From Pedobacter nyackensis (lineage in GTDB: Bacteria > Bacteroidota > Bacteroidia > Sphingobacteriales > Sphingobacteriaceae): a stretch of DNA of 64,000 nt. Made by a program: the position numbers and the translations under genes. Each line of letters opens with the position of its first letter. The stretch's first letter is position 1. Below, piece after piece: positions 17,801 through 26,600 of the stretch. The stretch covers positions 248,001-312,000 of the forward strand of contig NZ_FWYB01000004.1 of NCBI RefSeq assembly GCF_900176505.1. Direction: 5' to 3'. The notes under the pieces were generated by a model. It saw only the letters and a program-made list of their open reading frames with translations. It had not been told where the DNA came from and ran no database searches.

Positions 17801-18202
17801 TTGTCGTTAAATGTAGCTTTCGGATATCGTTCAGGTGGACAACTTTACAACCAGACACTGATTAATAAAGTAGAGAATGCGGACTATGATTGGAATGTGG
17901 ACGCCCGCGTTTATAACGACCGATGGAGAAGCCCTGGCGACATGGTTGAGTTCAAAAGCCTGATGGTTACAAGGGCTACGAACAAGACGTCGAGGTTTGT
18001 TAAGAATGAAAATACAATTAACTGTCAGAATATCAATTTGCAGTACAATAATGGCTATTTAAGTAAAAAATTAGGTGTTGAGGCGCTGTCAATTTCATTA
18101 AGTATTGCTGATGCCTTCTATTTCTCAACAGTAAAACAAGAGCGCGGAACACAATACCCATTCTCTAGACAATTTTCATTAAGCATTAATACCACATTTT
18201 AA
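14852..18202 (+). CDS. SusC-type TonB-dependent outer-membrane transporter with STN signalling domain (SusC1)
   Basis: 1116 residues. Order: signal segment (about 15-42), STN domain (45-116), CarboxypepD_reg-like beta domain (127-200), plug (about 205-346, with the SusC signature LKDASATAIYGSRGANG) and a beta-barrel to the C-terminus, ending in an aromatic residue (INTTF). STN domains contact FecR, so this transporter should report substrate binding to an ECF sigma factor. Residues 1-116 are nearly the same as in SusC2, while plug and barrel have diverged. It opens a SusC-SusD-DUF4843-PKD run with its partner 5 bases downstream. The substrate is unknown; no glycosidase lies within the unit. 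Confidence 0.95.
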   Translation: MNFYFNSLCRPPAGVAKILLVMKLIIILLTAGILQVSANTYGQSVTLRTKNATLVSIFKEIRKQTGYDFIYSDRMLENAGPVDLDIHNVPVEEALKRAFINQPFIYEIEKKIIIVKSRPVSNQQQRVVTGKVTDDKGETLIGVTVKSQKTNTVASTDKNGRYSIKVGDNADVLIFSYLGYETSKIPVSNKEVINVQLKSSVSELNNVVISTGIFKKVDKSFTGASTTVSAKELEQFGNRNLITSLRNVDPSFNIIESNSFGSDPNRIPEIQIRGNSSLPNVDDLQNESRVALNTPLIILDGFQSSLQKLLDMNANEVESLTILKDASATAIYGSRGANGVVVITTKVPKEGKLRITYRGDLNIEAPDLSAYNLLHAREKLELEKTIGLYNGERPNFDIPLKRYYSFLLTDVNSGVDTYWLSKPLNTGVGQRHNLRLEGGDQAFRYSASMQLNDIKGVMKGSERKTYNGTINLAYTYNKIKFSNSLMISEGSSANSPYGNFNDYVKLNPYWKAYDENGQVIKILGDPGNTDYVGRWATLPTNPLYNATLNTFDKSSTSEITNNTSVEWQINQDLTMRGRFGITKSEVKNDKFRPAEHTAFADYGEADIFRKGDYNYGVGSKLAYDGSVNLSYSKTIREKHTVFGGVDYNMRQNRFSDYGFLAEGFTNSNFDFISMAQQYAKDGRPTGSEGLTRAIGVTGNANYIYDNRYFVDGSFRIDGSSQFGNNKRFAPFWSVGAGWNIHNEEFFKDFNVINRLKLRGSLGPTGSQNFSPYQALSSYRYYTDDRYINSNGAYLMGLGNQDLKWQQTMKYDVGVDAEFLDRRLKLTADYYIQKTNGLVSSVNLPASNGFTSYVENIGKLNNRGFELKTTAFLVRNSAVTWSVTMAMMHNKNKIVQISQALKDAQIAIENSTGATPSTLFKEGYSSNTIWVVPSLGIDPSTGKELYLAKDGQQTYTWNPADLRAAGSNDPKIQGNLSSMVRYRDLSLNVAFGYRSGGQLYNQTLINKVENADYDWNVDARVYNDRWRSPGDMVEFKSLMVTRATNKTSRFVKNENTINCQNINLQYNNGYLSKKLGVEALSISLSIADAFYFSTVKQERGTQYPFSRQFSLSINTTF

Positions 18203-18207
18203 TAATT

Positions 18208-19629
18208 ATGGATATGAAGACTTTAAAATATATTATTGTTGTGCTGTTGTTGCCGGCATTAACGAATACATCTTGTAAGGATTATTTGAACGTGAAGCCT
18301 AAAACTGAAATGACCCAGGAGGAACTTTTTTCCACAGAGGGAGGTTTTAAGGATGCGTTGAACGGGGTGTATATCCAAATGAAAGGAACTAATGTGTACG
18401 GTAGAGATATGACTATGACTACTATTGAACATCTAATTTCCAGCTGGGATGGGGATGCCATCATTAGTACGAAGGTTCCATATAAATTAGCTCATTTTAA
18501 TTATACTGATGTAGATGCTGAAAGGTCGTTATCTGCTATATATGGTGCAGAATATAAGATCATTGCAAGCATCAATGCGATTCTTGATCATATTGATGAA
18601 AATAGGTTCGTTTTTAGGAGCCCTGGGGTATACGAGACTGTTAAAGCCGAATGTCTGGCTATGCGAGCGTATTGCCATCTCGATATCCTGCGCTTGTTTG
18701 GTCCTATTCCAACTGATGTCAATACCGGCAATAAACTGGCTTATGTAATTCATTTGTCTAAAACGCCGAATCCACTGTTGTCATTTGCCGCTTTTCAAGA
18801 GGCCTTATTAAAAGATCTGGACGAGGCAGAAAGATTAGTGAAAGATATTGACCCGATTGTTAAAAATATAGCCCCTACAGACGCCTATTTTGCCAACCGT
18901 AATTTGAAAATGAATTACTATGCGGTAAAAGCATTGCAGGCACGTGCTTATTTGTGGTTCAATAATAAAGGAAAGGCCTATGAGTGCGCCAAAATGGTTA
19001 TTGATGCTAAGGACAGTAATGGTAATCCTATGTTCCGTTTAGGAAAGCTGGCTGACATGAGCGCTAAGGATTATGTGTTGACTTGCGAACATATTTTTGG
19101 CCTGCATGACTTTGCTTTATATACTAAGTACAGTTCTCTATACGCTAATGGCTCCCTGAGAAAGGGCAGCGACAATTCGATTATTAATTCACAGCTTTAT
19201 GGTAATACCGGCACCGATATTCGTGAGGCTAATCTTTGGGAATTAATTACTTTGCCCCAAAGTGTACTACAGGGTTATGTTTTAAAGAAATATAAAGTTG
19301 ATGAATCTGGGACAAATTTTAAGCAAATTCCTTTATTGCGTATTAGTGAAATGTATATGATCGCTATCGAAACGGGACAAGCTGCTGATGCCCAGTTGTT
19401 ATGGACGACCTTTCGTTCTGCACGCGGTTTGCAACAAAATACTTTGCCAGCGGATCCTGTCCTGATTCAAAATGAATTGCTTAAGGAATATCGTAAAGAG
19501 TTTTATGCAGAAGGGCAGGCATTTTTTGCTTATAAACGGTTGAATGCAGCACAGGCAAATGTACTATTCGTTCCGGGGGAAGCAACACTTAATTATTTAA
19601 TTCCAATGCCTAAAACGGAAGCAAATTAA
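18208..19629 (+). CDS. SusD/RagB-family substrate-binding lipoprotein (SusD1)
   Basis: 473 residues with a lipoprotein signal (Cys23 in TNTSCKDYLNVKP). SusD marks include the N-terminal EELFSTEGGFKDALNGVYIQM helix, the MRAYCHLDILRLFGPIP helix, the TPR-like middle (KMNYYAVKALQARAYLW) and the C-terminal EYRKEFYAEGQAFFAYKRLN. SusD proteins form the lid over SusC at the cell surface and capture the substrate. It is coupled to SusC1 (5-base gap) and overlaps the next start by one base. Confidence 0.94.
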   Translation: MDMKTLKYIIVVLLLPALTNTSCKDYLNVKPKTEMTQEELFSTEGGFKDALNGVYIQMKGTNVYGRDMTMTTIEHLISSWDGDAIISTKVPYKLAHFNYTDVDAERSLSAIYGAEYKIIASINAILDHIDENRFVFRSPGVYETVKAECLAMRAYCHLDILRLFGPIPTDVNTGNKLAYVIHLSKTPNPLLSFAAFQEALLKDLDEAERLVKDIDPIVKNIAPTDAYFANRNLKMNYYAVKALQARAYLWFNNKGKAYECAKMVIDAKDSNGNPMFRLGKLADMSAKDYVLTCEHIFGLHDFALYTKYSSLYANGSLRKGSDNSIINSQLYGNTGTDIREANLWELITLPQSVLQGYVLKKYKVDESGTNFKQIPLLRISEMYMIAIETGQAADAQLLWTTFRSARGLQQNTLPADPVLIQNELLKEYRKEFYAEGQAFFAYKRLNAAQANVLFVPGEATLNYLIPMPKTEAN

Positions 19630-20423
19630 TGTTTGATATGATGAAGAAACTAAAATATTTTTTAGTAGCTATGGTTCTGATGGCCCTGGCTTCTTGTAAA
19701 GAGGATCCTTTCTTATTTAGTGAGATGGCAACCTTGCAGTTCGGACCTCCGGCATCGGCTATTTATGATCCAGGCGCTAATGATGCTGGTGCCCTTAGAA
19801 CTTATACTTTTTTTTACAAAAATGCGGATACCCGCATGGATACGCTATTTTTTGATATTTATGCCATTGGTGGGGTATCTTCAAAAGATCGTAGTTTTAA
19901 ACTGGAACAAATACAGGTTGAAGGTGTAAACAACGCGGTTGCGGGAACTCATTACATTTCATTAGATGATCCGGCTGTCAGTAAAAATTTTGTCATTAAA
20001 GCTGGCCAGATTCATAGTTTGGTTCCAGTGATTTTGTTACGGGATGTCTCTTTAAAAACGTCTGATGCGGTACTTAGGTTTAATATTGTTGAAAACGAAA
20101 ACTTTAAGAAGGGGGAGGCCAAGTACTTGTGGCGACAGGTAGATTTTACCGATCGAATCAATAAACCAGCGGCCTGGTCTGGGTTTTTTCAAAACACATA
20201 TTATGGCAAGTATAGCGCGGTAAAACATAAATTTATGATGGATCATACCGGAGAGCTTTGGGATCAATCTTTTATGAGTGAACTTCAAAATGGAGCTGCT
20301 CCTGATCTAAGCCGAATTGTCTATTATATGTCAGTTATTAAGCAGGCTTTGATTGATTACAATAAAGCCCATCCAGGCAATGCACTTAAAGACGAGATTG
20401 GTGATTTGGTTGCATTTCCATAA
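19629..20423 (+). CDS. DUF4843-family lipoprotein
   Basis: 264 residues. Lipoprotein signal with Cys23 (LASCKEDPFLF). The mature part matches DUF4843 proteins, with an opening strand MATLQFGP, a VAGTHYISLDD segment and the AKYLWRQVDFTDRINKP-type C-terminal region. The biochemical role of DUF4843 is not established; it nearly always follows SusC/SusD and is likely a surface-exposed accessory substrate-binding lipoprotein. Its ATG overlaps the SusD1 stop by one base; ATGs at 19638 and 19641 are alternatives. Confidence 0.85.
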   Translation: MFDMMKKLKYFLVAMVLMALASCKEDPFLFSEMATLQFGPPASAIYDPGANDAGALRTYTFFYKNADTRMDTLFFDIYAIGGVSSKDRSFKLEQIQVEGVNNAVAGTHYISLDDPAVSKNFVIKAGQIHSLVPVILLRDVSLKTSDAVLRFNIVENENFKKGEAKYLWRQVDFTDRINKPAAWSGFFQNTYYGKYSAVKHKFMMDHTGELWDQSFMSELQNGAAPDLSRIVYYMSVIKQALIDYNKAHPGNALKDEIGDLVAFP

Positions 20424-20439
20424 TTCTAAAGATTATATC

Positions 20440-21969
20440 ATGAAATATATATATACAATATTAAGCCTGACAATAGCACTTTTTATTTTCGGCTGTTCAA
20501 AGGATAAAGGTAATTATGACTATGTCTCCAAAGAAGTTATTACCATTAACGGCATAGAAAGTGCCTATACGAAAATTGCTGCGGTGGATAGAATTACTGT
20601 GGATCCGGAGGTCTCTTCTACGGAGAAAGATGCTGATTTTGAGTGTTTTTGGGGCGTTTATGACAGCCGTGTTTTGGGTGTGCTTGTAATTGATACAATT
20701 GCTAAAACCAAAGCCATTGATTATCAGATTTCCCAAAGTCCTAAAGACTGGACATTGGTTTTTGGTGCAAAAAACAAAAAAACAGGTGTTTCTAAATACG
20801 TTATCTCCGTTTTAAAAGTTGGCACCCAATTCTCTCGCGGGTGGTATGTTTTAAAAGACGACGGGGGTCAAACAGATCTCGATTTGTTCAAGTCCTCAGT
20901 TGGTATTGTTCCTGAAGATAAAGTTGAAAATGTTTATAGTGTAATAAATGGTAAAAAACTGAATGGTAAAGCATCACTTCTTAATTTTCAATTTAACTAT
21001 AGGACAAACCCTACCGGAGCATATACTACTTTTCGCTCTTTATATTTAATGAGTGATAAGGATGTCAGCGTAGTGGATATTAGTTCTCTTAAGGAATTAA
21101 ACGATTTTAACCACCTTTTTTACGAAGTACCTGCAACTAAAGCACCAGGTATTATAACCTGGGGAGCTCTTGGAGGTAATTATATTGTTAATGATGGGCA
21201 GCTTCACTCCCTTAATGCTAATTTAACAAGCAACACAGGGCATTTTGGAGCGAGAAGGGTAAAGGATGGTGTGAACACTCCATATAAGTTGTCTAAATAT
21301 TTCATGATGGGGAATGGGCAAAATCCAATTTTCTTTGATGAAATGAGCAGTTCTTTTGTTTCTTGCGCAGCTAGTCCTACTGTGCTAAACCTGCTTACAG
21401 ACGGCACCAACACTATGATTAGTGTAAACAATAGCAATAAGAACTTATTGTTTATGGGGACAAAAACAGCTTCTCCTTATACCGGATATGCTATTTTACA
21501 AGATAAAACCAATCCGGCTATAAAGTTACTGTCGTCTCTTACACCTGCATTTCCTAAGCTTACTATAGGTAGCGAGACCATAAAAGTTACTGACAAGCTT
21601 TATAATGCCACTAATTATACTTTGATACTTGATGATGAGAACTTGCTTTATTTTACATTAGGTAATCAGGTTTGGTCTAGAAACTTATCAAATCAAAATG
21701 AACAGTTGCAATTTACCGCACCAGCTGGTGAAGAAATCACCTTTATTCGTCATAGAAAATATGCTTCAACAGTGCAAACAGAGGCTCCTTTCAGATACAA
21801 TTATGTAATGATAGGTACTAAAATCGGAGCTAATTACAAGGTACGTATGTTCACAAAAACATCGGGTAACCTTTCTCCTGCTCCGGAATTTACGCTTGAA
21901 GGAAAGGGTTCTGTAGGAGATGTGATGTATATATCACCTTCAAATTCTGTTTACCTTAATAATTTTTAA
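20440..21969 (+). CDS. PKD-like family lipoprotein
   Basis: About 509 residues from ATG 20440, which gives a proper lipoprotein signal (FIFGCSKDKGNYDY, Cys19); an upstream in-frame ATG would overlap the DUF4843 gene. The CSKDKGNYDY start is the hallmark of the PKD-like lipoproteins that end SusC/D/DUF4843 sets, and two paralogues occur in this window. A beta-sandwich N-terminal part is followed by a region (about 150-500) of repeated strands that may form a propeller. Function is unknown; it is probably a surface component of the uptake complex. Confidence 0.82.
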   Translation: MKYIYTILSLTIALFIFGCSKDKGNYDYVSKEVITINGIESAYTKIAAVDRITVDPEVSSTEKDADFECFWGVYDSRVLGVLVIDTIAKTKAIDYQISQSPKDWTLVFGAKNKKTGVSKYVISVLKVGTQFSRGWYVLKDDGGQTDLDLFKSSVGIVPEDKVENVYSVINGKKLNGKASLLNFQFNYRTNPTGAYTTFRSLYLMSDKDVSVVDISSLKELNDFNHLFYEVPATKAPGIITWGALGGNYIVNDGQLHSLNANLTSNTGHFGARRVKDGVNTPYKLSKYFMMGNGQNPIFFDEMSSSFVSCAASPTVLNLLTDGTNTMISVNNSNKNLLFMGTKTASPYTGYAILQDKTNPAIKLLSSLTPAFPKLTIGSETIKVTDKLYNATNYTLILDDENLLYFTLGNQVWSRNLSNQNEQLQFTAPAGEEITFIRHRKYASTVQTEAPFRYNYVMIGTKIGANYKVRMFTKTSGNLSPAPEFTLEGKGSVGDVMYISPSNSVYLNNF

Positions 21970-21976
21970 AACAACG

Positions 21977-22011
21977 AAAGCTCTTTAAATCATAGATTTA
22001 AGGAGCTTTTT
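21977..22011 (+). terminator. Rho-independent terminator after the first SusCD set
   Basis: AAAGCTCTTTAAAT (21977-21990) pairs with ATTTAAGGAGCTTTT (21996-22010), with one G-U pair and a 5-base loop, and ends in T residues. It lies 8 bases after the PKD-like gene and separates this unit from the FecR gene. Confidence 0.8.
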
Positions 22012-22044
22012 GGAAATGGATTTGAGTAGAAATAAATAATGGAA

Positions 22045-22092
22045 AGATTTTTTTTTAAATTCTTTTAGGGGTTAGGCCTTTTTAATTAGACA
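22045..22092 (+). promoter_or_regulatory. Conserved upstream block of the intact FecR gene, copy 2
   Basis: T-run, then aaattcttttaggggttagg, then ttttaattagac, matching 14292-14340. It lies between the terminator and the FecR start. It is the candidate promoter region for FecR, and perhaps for the downstream operon, possibly read by the ECF sigma factor encoded at 13709. Confidence 0.5.
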
Positions 22093-22099
22093 TATGTAT

Positions 22100-23272
22100 A
22101 TGAACCCCTTAATGACAGATATTGAATTCAGAGAACTGGCAACAAAATGTCAGGAAGGAATTGCTACTGAGGAAGAGCAAGCAGCTTTTGATGAAGCTTA
22201 TCAGTTACTTCTTAATAGGCACCCTTCATGGGATACTGAGCGTATGGGTGAGAAAAATGCTTTGCGCGAAGAAATATACGAGGGGCTTGTTTCTCGTGTG
22301 AATAAGCATAAGGCAAATCATAAGGTATATTCGATAGCCCGATATATGTCGGCTGCAGCAGTTCTTATCATAGTCGGGGTCGCTGCTTACCTTTTTCTGA
22401 ATAAATCAGACAGGAAGGAGCAGTCCCTTGCGGCCAAAATTGTTCCGGGAACAAATACTGCAACATTGACTTTGGGAGATGGCCGTAAGATCAATTTAAG
22501 TGATGCTGAAAATGGAGCTTTAGTTGAGCAAACTGGGATTCAAATTACCAAATCAGCTGATGGCCAATTATTATATAAAGTAGAAGGTACAGAGGAGGGA
22601 GTCGATCAGTCAAAAATCTCCTATAATACGGTGGAAACACCAAAAGGTGGACAGTATCAGATTATTTTGCCTGATGGGACTAAAGTATGGCTTAATGCGG
22701 CTTCTTCTTTGAAGTTTCCTTTATCTTTTGCGTCCTCGGTAGATCGTAAAGTTGAGTTGAATGGGGAGGCTTACTTTGAGGTGAGAAAAGATAAATCTCA
22801 TCCATTTAAGGTAATCAATGAGGGCCAGGAAGTTGAAGTCCTAGGTACTCATTTTAATATCAATGGTTATAAAGATGAAGGCGCTATCAAAACCACCTTA
22901 TTAGAAGGAAGCGTGAAAGTGAGCTCTACTTATGGAGTGAATTCTGAGGAGGTAATTATCAGATCCGGAGAGCAAGCCGTATTGACTAAACGTGGTATCG
23001 AGGTTGTTAAAAAGGATATTGAGCAGGTAGTCGACTGGAAGAATGGTGACTTTATATTCCAACAAGAGAGCCTGAAAGATGTGATGAGTAAAATCGGTAG
23101 ATGGTACAATGTGAAAGTTGTTTACGATCAGGATGTAAATCAGAAATTGACTTTTAGCGGACAGATGTCGAGATCAAACAGCATTTTTGAAATCTTAAAA
23201 AGTCTGGAATCGACCGATGAGATAAAATTTGAAATAAAAGAATCAACAATAAAAGTGACAAATAAGGATTAA
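22100..23272 (+). CDS. FecR-family anti-sigma factor
   Basis: About 390 residues. An N-terminal cytoplasmic helical segment (about 1-70) should bind the sigma factor. One transmembrane helix follows (about 78-96, SAAAVLIIVGVAAYLFL), then the periplasmic FecR domain (VETPKGGQYQIILPDGTKVW, then VELNGEAYFEVRKD) and a C-terminal DUF4974 domain (DWKNGDFIFQQESLKDVMSK). I chose ATG 22100 over ATG 22094 because only the former is kept in the relic at 14345. There is no adjacent sigma gene: the preceding genes are the first SusCD unit and a terminator. It therefore most likely controls the sigma factor at 13709. Confidence 0.93.
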   Translation: MNPLMTDIEFRELATKCQEGIATEEEQAAFDEAYQLLLNRHPSWDTERMGEKNALREEIYEGLVSRVNKHKANHKVYSIARYMSAAAVLIIVGVAAYLFLNKSDRKEQSLAAKIVPGTNTATLTLGDGRKINLSDAENGALVEQTGIQITKSADGQLLYKVEGTEEGVDQSKISYNTVETPKGGQYQIILPDGTKVWLNAASSLKFPLSFASSVDRKVELNGEAYFEVRKDKSHPFKVINEGQEVEVLGTHFNINGYKDEGAIKTTLLEGSVKVSSTYGVNSEEVIIRSGEQAVLTKRGIEVVKKDIEQVVDWKNGDFIFQQESLKDVMSKIGRWYNVKVVYDQDVNQKLTFSGQMSRSNSIFEILKSLESTDEIKFEIKESTIKVTNKD

Positions 23273-23600
23273 AGAGTAAAGAACAAAGAATCAACAAAAA
23301 AACTATATAACCTAACTAACCGAATTTTTAACCCTAACCAAGTTTAACTGCGAAAATGTTTTTGCTGGCAGCCTGTTGGTATAATAAAACATGCGTATGA
23401 GAAAAATTACTTAACCTTTATATGAAAGCATAACATAAATAAGCCAGGAGTGGTGGAACACTCCCGGCTAGCCATTTAATGTTATTTCATCATGCCCGAA
23501 TGTAATCGGGAATTGCGTAAACAATTATTTAATGAAAACCGTGGGATGCCAAACTACTTCTCAGACAATTGGCATTCACGTCTTAAACTAAACCAAATGT
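23273..23600 (+). repeat. Structured leader before SusC2 (copy 2 of a ~300-base direct repeat)
   Basis: This gene-free stretch is closely similar to 14548-14851. Hairpin A is at 23442-23469, hairpin B at 23495-23510 and hairpin C at 23544-23577. In hairpin C a G-U pair replaces an A-U pair of copy 1, and hairpin A keeps its 11-bp arms with the single mismatch moved by one position. The copy runs from the FecR stop to the SusC2 start. Confidence 0.65.
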
Positions 23601-26600
23601 ATGAATTTTTACTTTAATAGCCTATGCAGGCCACGGGTCGGCGTAGCTAAAATTTTGCTGGTAATGAAATTGATTATTATACTATTAACAGCTGGGGTTT
23701 TGCAGGTTAGCGCCACTACCTATGGTCAGAGTGTTACATTGAAGACTAAGAAAGCCACCTTGGTAAGCATATTTAAAGAAATCCGAAAGCAAACCGGTTA
23801 CGACTTTATTTATAGTGATCGAATGATGGAAAAAGCCGGACTTGTTGATTTAGATTTCAATAATGTCTCGGTAGAGGAAGCGTTGAAAAGGGCGTTTATG
23901 AATCAACCTTTTATATACGAAATGGAAAAGAAAATCATTGTCGTGAAGGCCATGCACACCGCTAACCAACAACAGCGTATCATTACAGGTAAAGTAACTG
24001 ATGATAATGATGACGTTTTAGTTGGTGTATCAATAAAGAGCCAGAAAACGAATACGGTAACAAAAACTGATAAAAACGGGAAATACGCCATTAAAGTAGG
24101 TGACAATACCGATGTACTTACTTTTTCTTACATAGGATATGAACCAAGGACAATGAAAGTTTCAGATAAGGAAATTATAAACGTTCAGCTTAGATCAAGT
24201 GTGGGTAAACTAAATGACGTCGTGATTACAGGTACAGGTATTGATCGGAAAAAGGACAGTTTTACCGGGGCTTCAGCTACATTTTCAGGTGCAGAACTTA
24301 AACAAGTGGGTAATAATAATATAATCGCGAGTTTAAAAGCATTAGATCCTGCTTTTATTCAAATTGATAATGATCGAATGGGATCTAATCCTAATGCGTT
24401 ACCTGTTATTGAACTTCGGGGTAAAACAACTGTTGAAGCTCTTTCTGTAAAAGACCAGTTTGGAACAGACCCTAACCAGCCTTTGTTCGTTTTGGATGGC
24501 TTTGAAACCACTTTGCAAACTATTATTGATTTGGATATGAATCGTGTTGCATCTGTAATTATCCTTAAGGATGCAGCCTCTACAGCATTATATGGCTCAA
24601 AAGCGGCAAACGGTGTTGTTGTAATTGAAACCATTAAGCCAAAGCCAGGCAAAGTGACCTTTTCTTACACTAATGATTTAAGAATCGAGGGACCGGATTT
24701 GTCGGTTTATAACATGATGAATGCTGCAGAAAAGCTTGAGTTTGAAAGACTTTCAGGAAGATATAAAATAGACGACGTCTTGGCGCAGATCGTGTTGGAT
24801 TCGACCTATTACTCACATTTGGGGTATGTTGCCCGAGGAATAGACTCTTATTGGTTAGCTGAACCTGTTAGAAATATAATATCCCAGAATAATTCCATTA
24901 TGGCAAGTGGCGGTGATGAGTCTTTGCGTTATGGTGTAGGGTTCAATTACAAATCTAATCCTGGTGTAATGAAGGGTTCTGGTCGTAATTCTTGGGGGAC
25001 TAACGTAAACCTTCATTATAGAAAATCGAAAGTTAATATTACCAACTCACTGTCAATAGGTGGTGATTATAACACTGAATCACCTTATGGCAGTTACATT
25101 TCTTTCGTGAATACCAATCCTTATTACGAAAAGGATCCTACCAGATCCTTTTTAGATAAGCCAAAGGGGCACCAAACTTCTATCACTTTAACCGAAAGAA
25201 CAGTTTCAAATCCACTATATAATGCCTCATTACCTTTTAAAAGCGAAGGACAAGCAATGACGCTTACGAACAATTTATCTGTTCAATATGATTTCCTTCC
25301 TAAATTTAGACTGAATGGAGGTTTTTCTGTATCAAAGGGAGCTTCGGAGTATGATGCCTTTACATCGCCTGATCATACAAGCTTTGCCAGTACAGAACCT
25401 ATCCTGCGAGGTAAGTATACAAATTCTAAAACTAACAATTTTTCATATAGTGCAAATGCCCTTTTGTCATATGGTAATGTAATTGGGAAGCATTCAGTTA
25501 CTATCAATCTTAGAGGCCAGCTAAGCAATAACCACTCCAATTCGGCAACTTTTATAGCACAGGGCTTTCCTGCAGAAATTAATCCTATTTTAAAATTTGC
25601 CTACGGTTATGAAAATTTTGGTGTGCCCAACAGTAGAAATTCCATTTTTCGAAGTCTAAACGGTACAGCATCAACTAACTACTCCTATGCTTCGCGTTAT
25701 TTGTTCGACGCCTCTTACCGTGTAGATGGATCAAGCTCCTTTGGTAAAAATAATCCCTGGTCTCCATATTGGTCTACCGGTATAGGCTGGAACCTGCATA
25801 ACGAAAGTTTTTTGAAAAATGTTGAAAGTATTAGCCAGCTTAAGTTTTTTAGTAATATTGGGGTAACCGGTAATCAATCCATGGGTGCCCCGCCTTCAAA
25901 TACTGTTTATCAATATTTGAGGCGCTACAACCAGGCTGGACTGGGTATAAATGTTCTTCAATTGGGTAACCCTGACCTGTTGCCTCAAAAAACGACTCAA
26001 ATAAGTAGCGGACTGGATCTTGGACTTTTTAACAATCGTTTGACAGTTAACGTAAATGTATATAGTAAGGTTACAAAAAATCAGCATGTTCCTATTGATT
26101 TACCAACCTCTACAGGTGTTTCAAGTTTTCAGTACACTGTGGGTACTTTAACTACAAAGGGTGCTGAATTTAGACTGAATTATGCAATAATTAGAAACAC
26201 AGCAAAACGTATTGTTTGGAGAGTAAATGTGACGGGGTCTCGAAATGATGCCAGGTACGGAGGGTTTGGAGATGCATTAAAACAGCTGAATGCAAAGGAG
26301 ATAAAAAATAAGACTTTAAATCGTTACGAAGATGGAGCTAGTCCTAATGATTTGTTTACCGTTATATCTTTGGGCATTGATCCGGCTACCGGTCGTGAAA
26401 TGTTTTTAAGGGAAAATGGCGATCATACACTAGAGTATGATCAAGCACATCAACCTAAAGTTGGTAGCAATAGACCGTTTTTAGAAGGTGTTTTTTCAAA
26501 TCAATTTAACTATAAAAATCTTTCGCTCTCATTAATGATGCGTTATAGGATCAAAGCTATGGTATACAATTCTGCTTTGTTACAAAAAGTCGAAAACATT

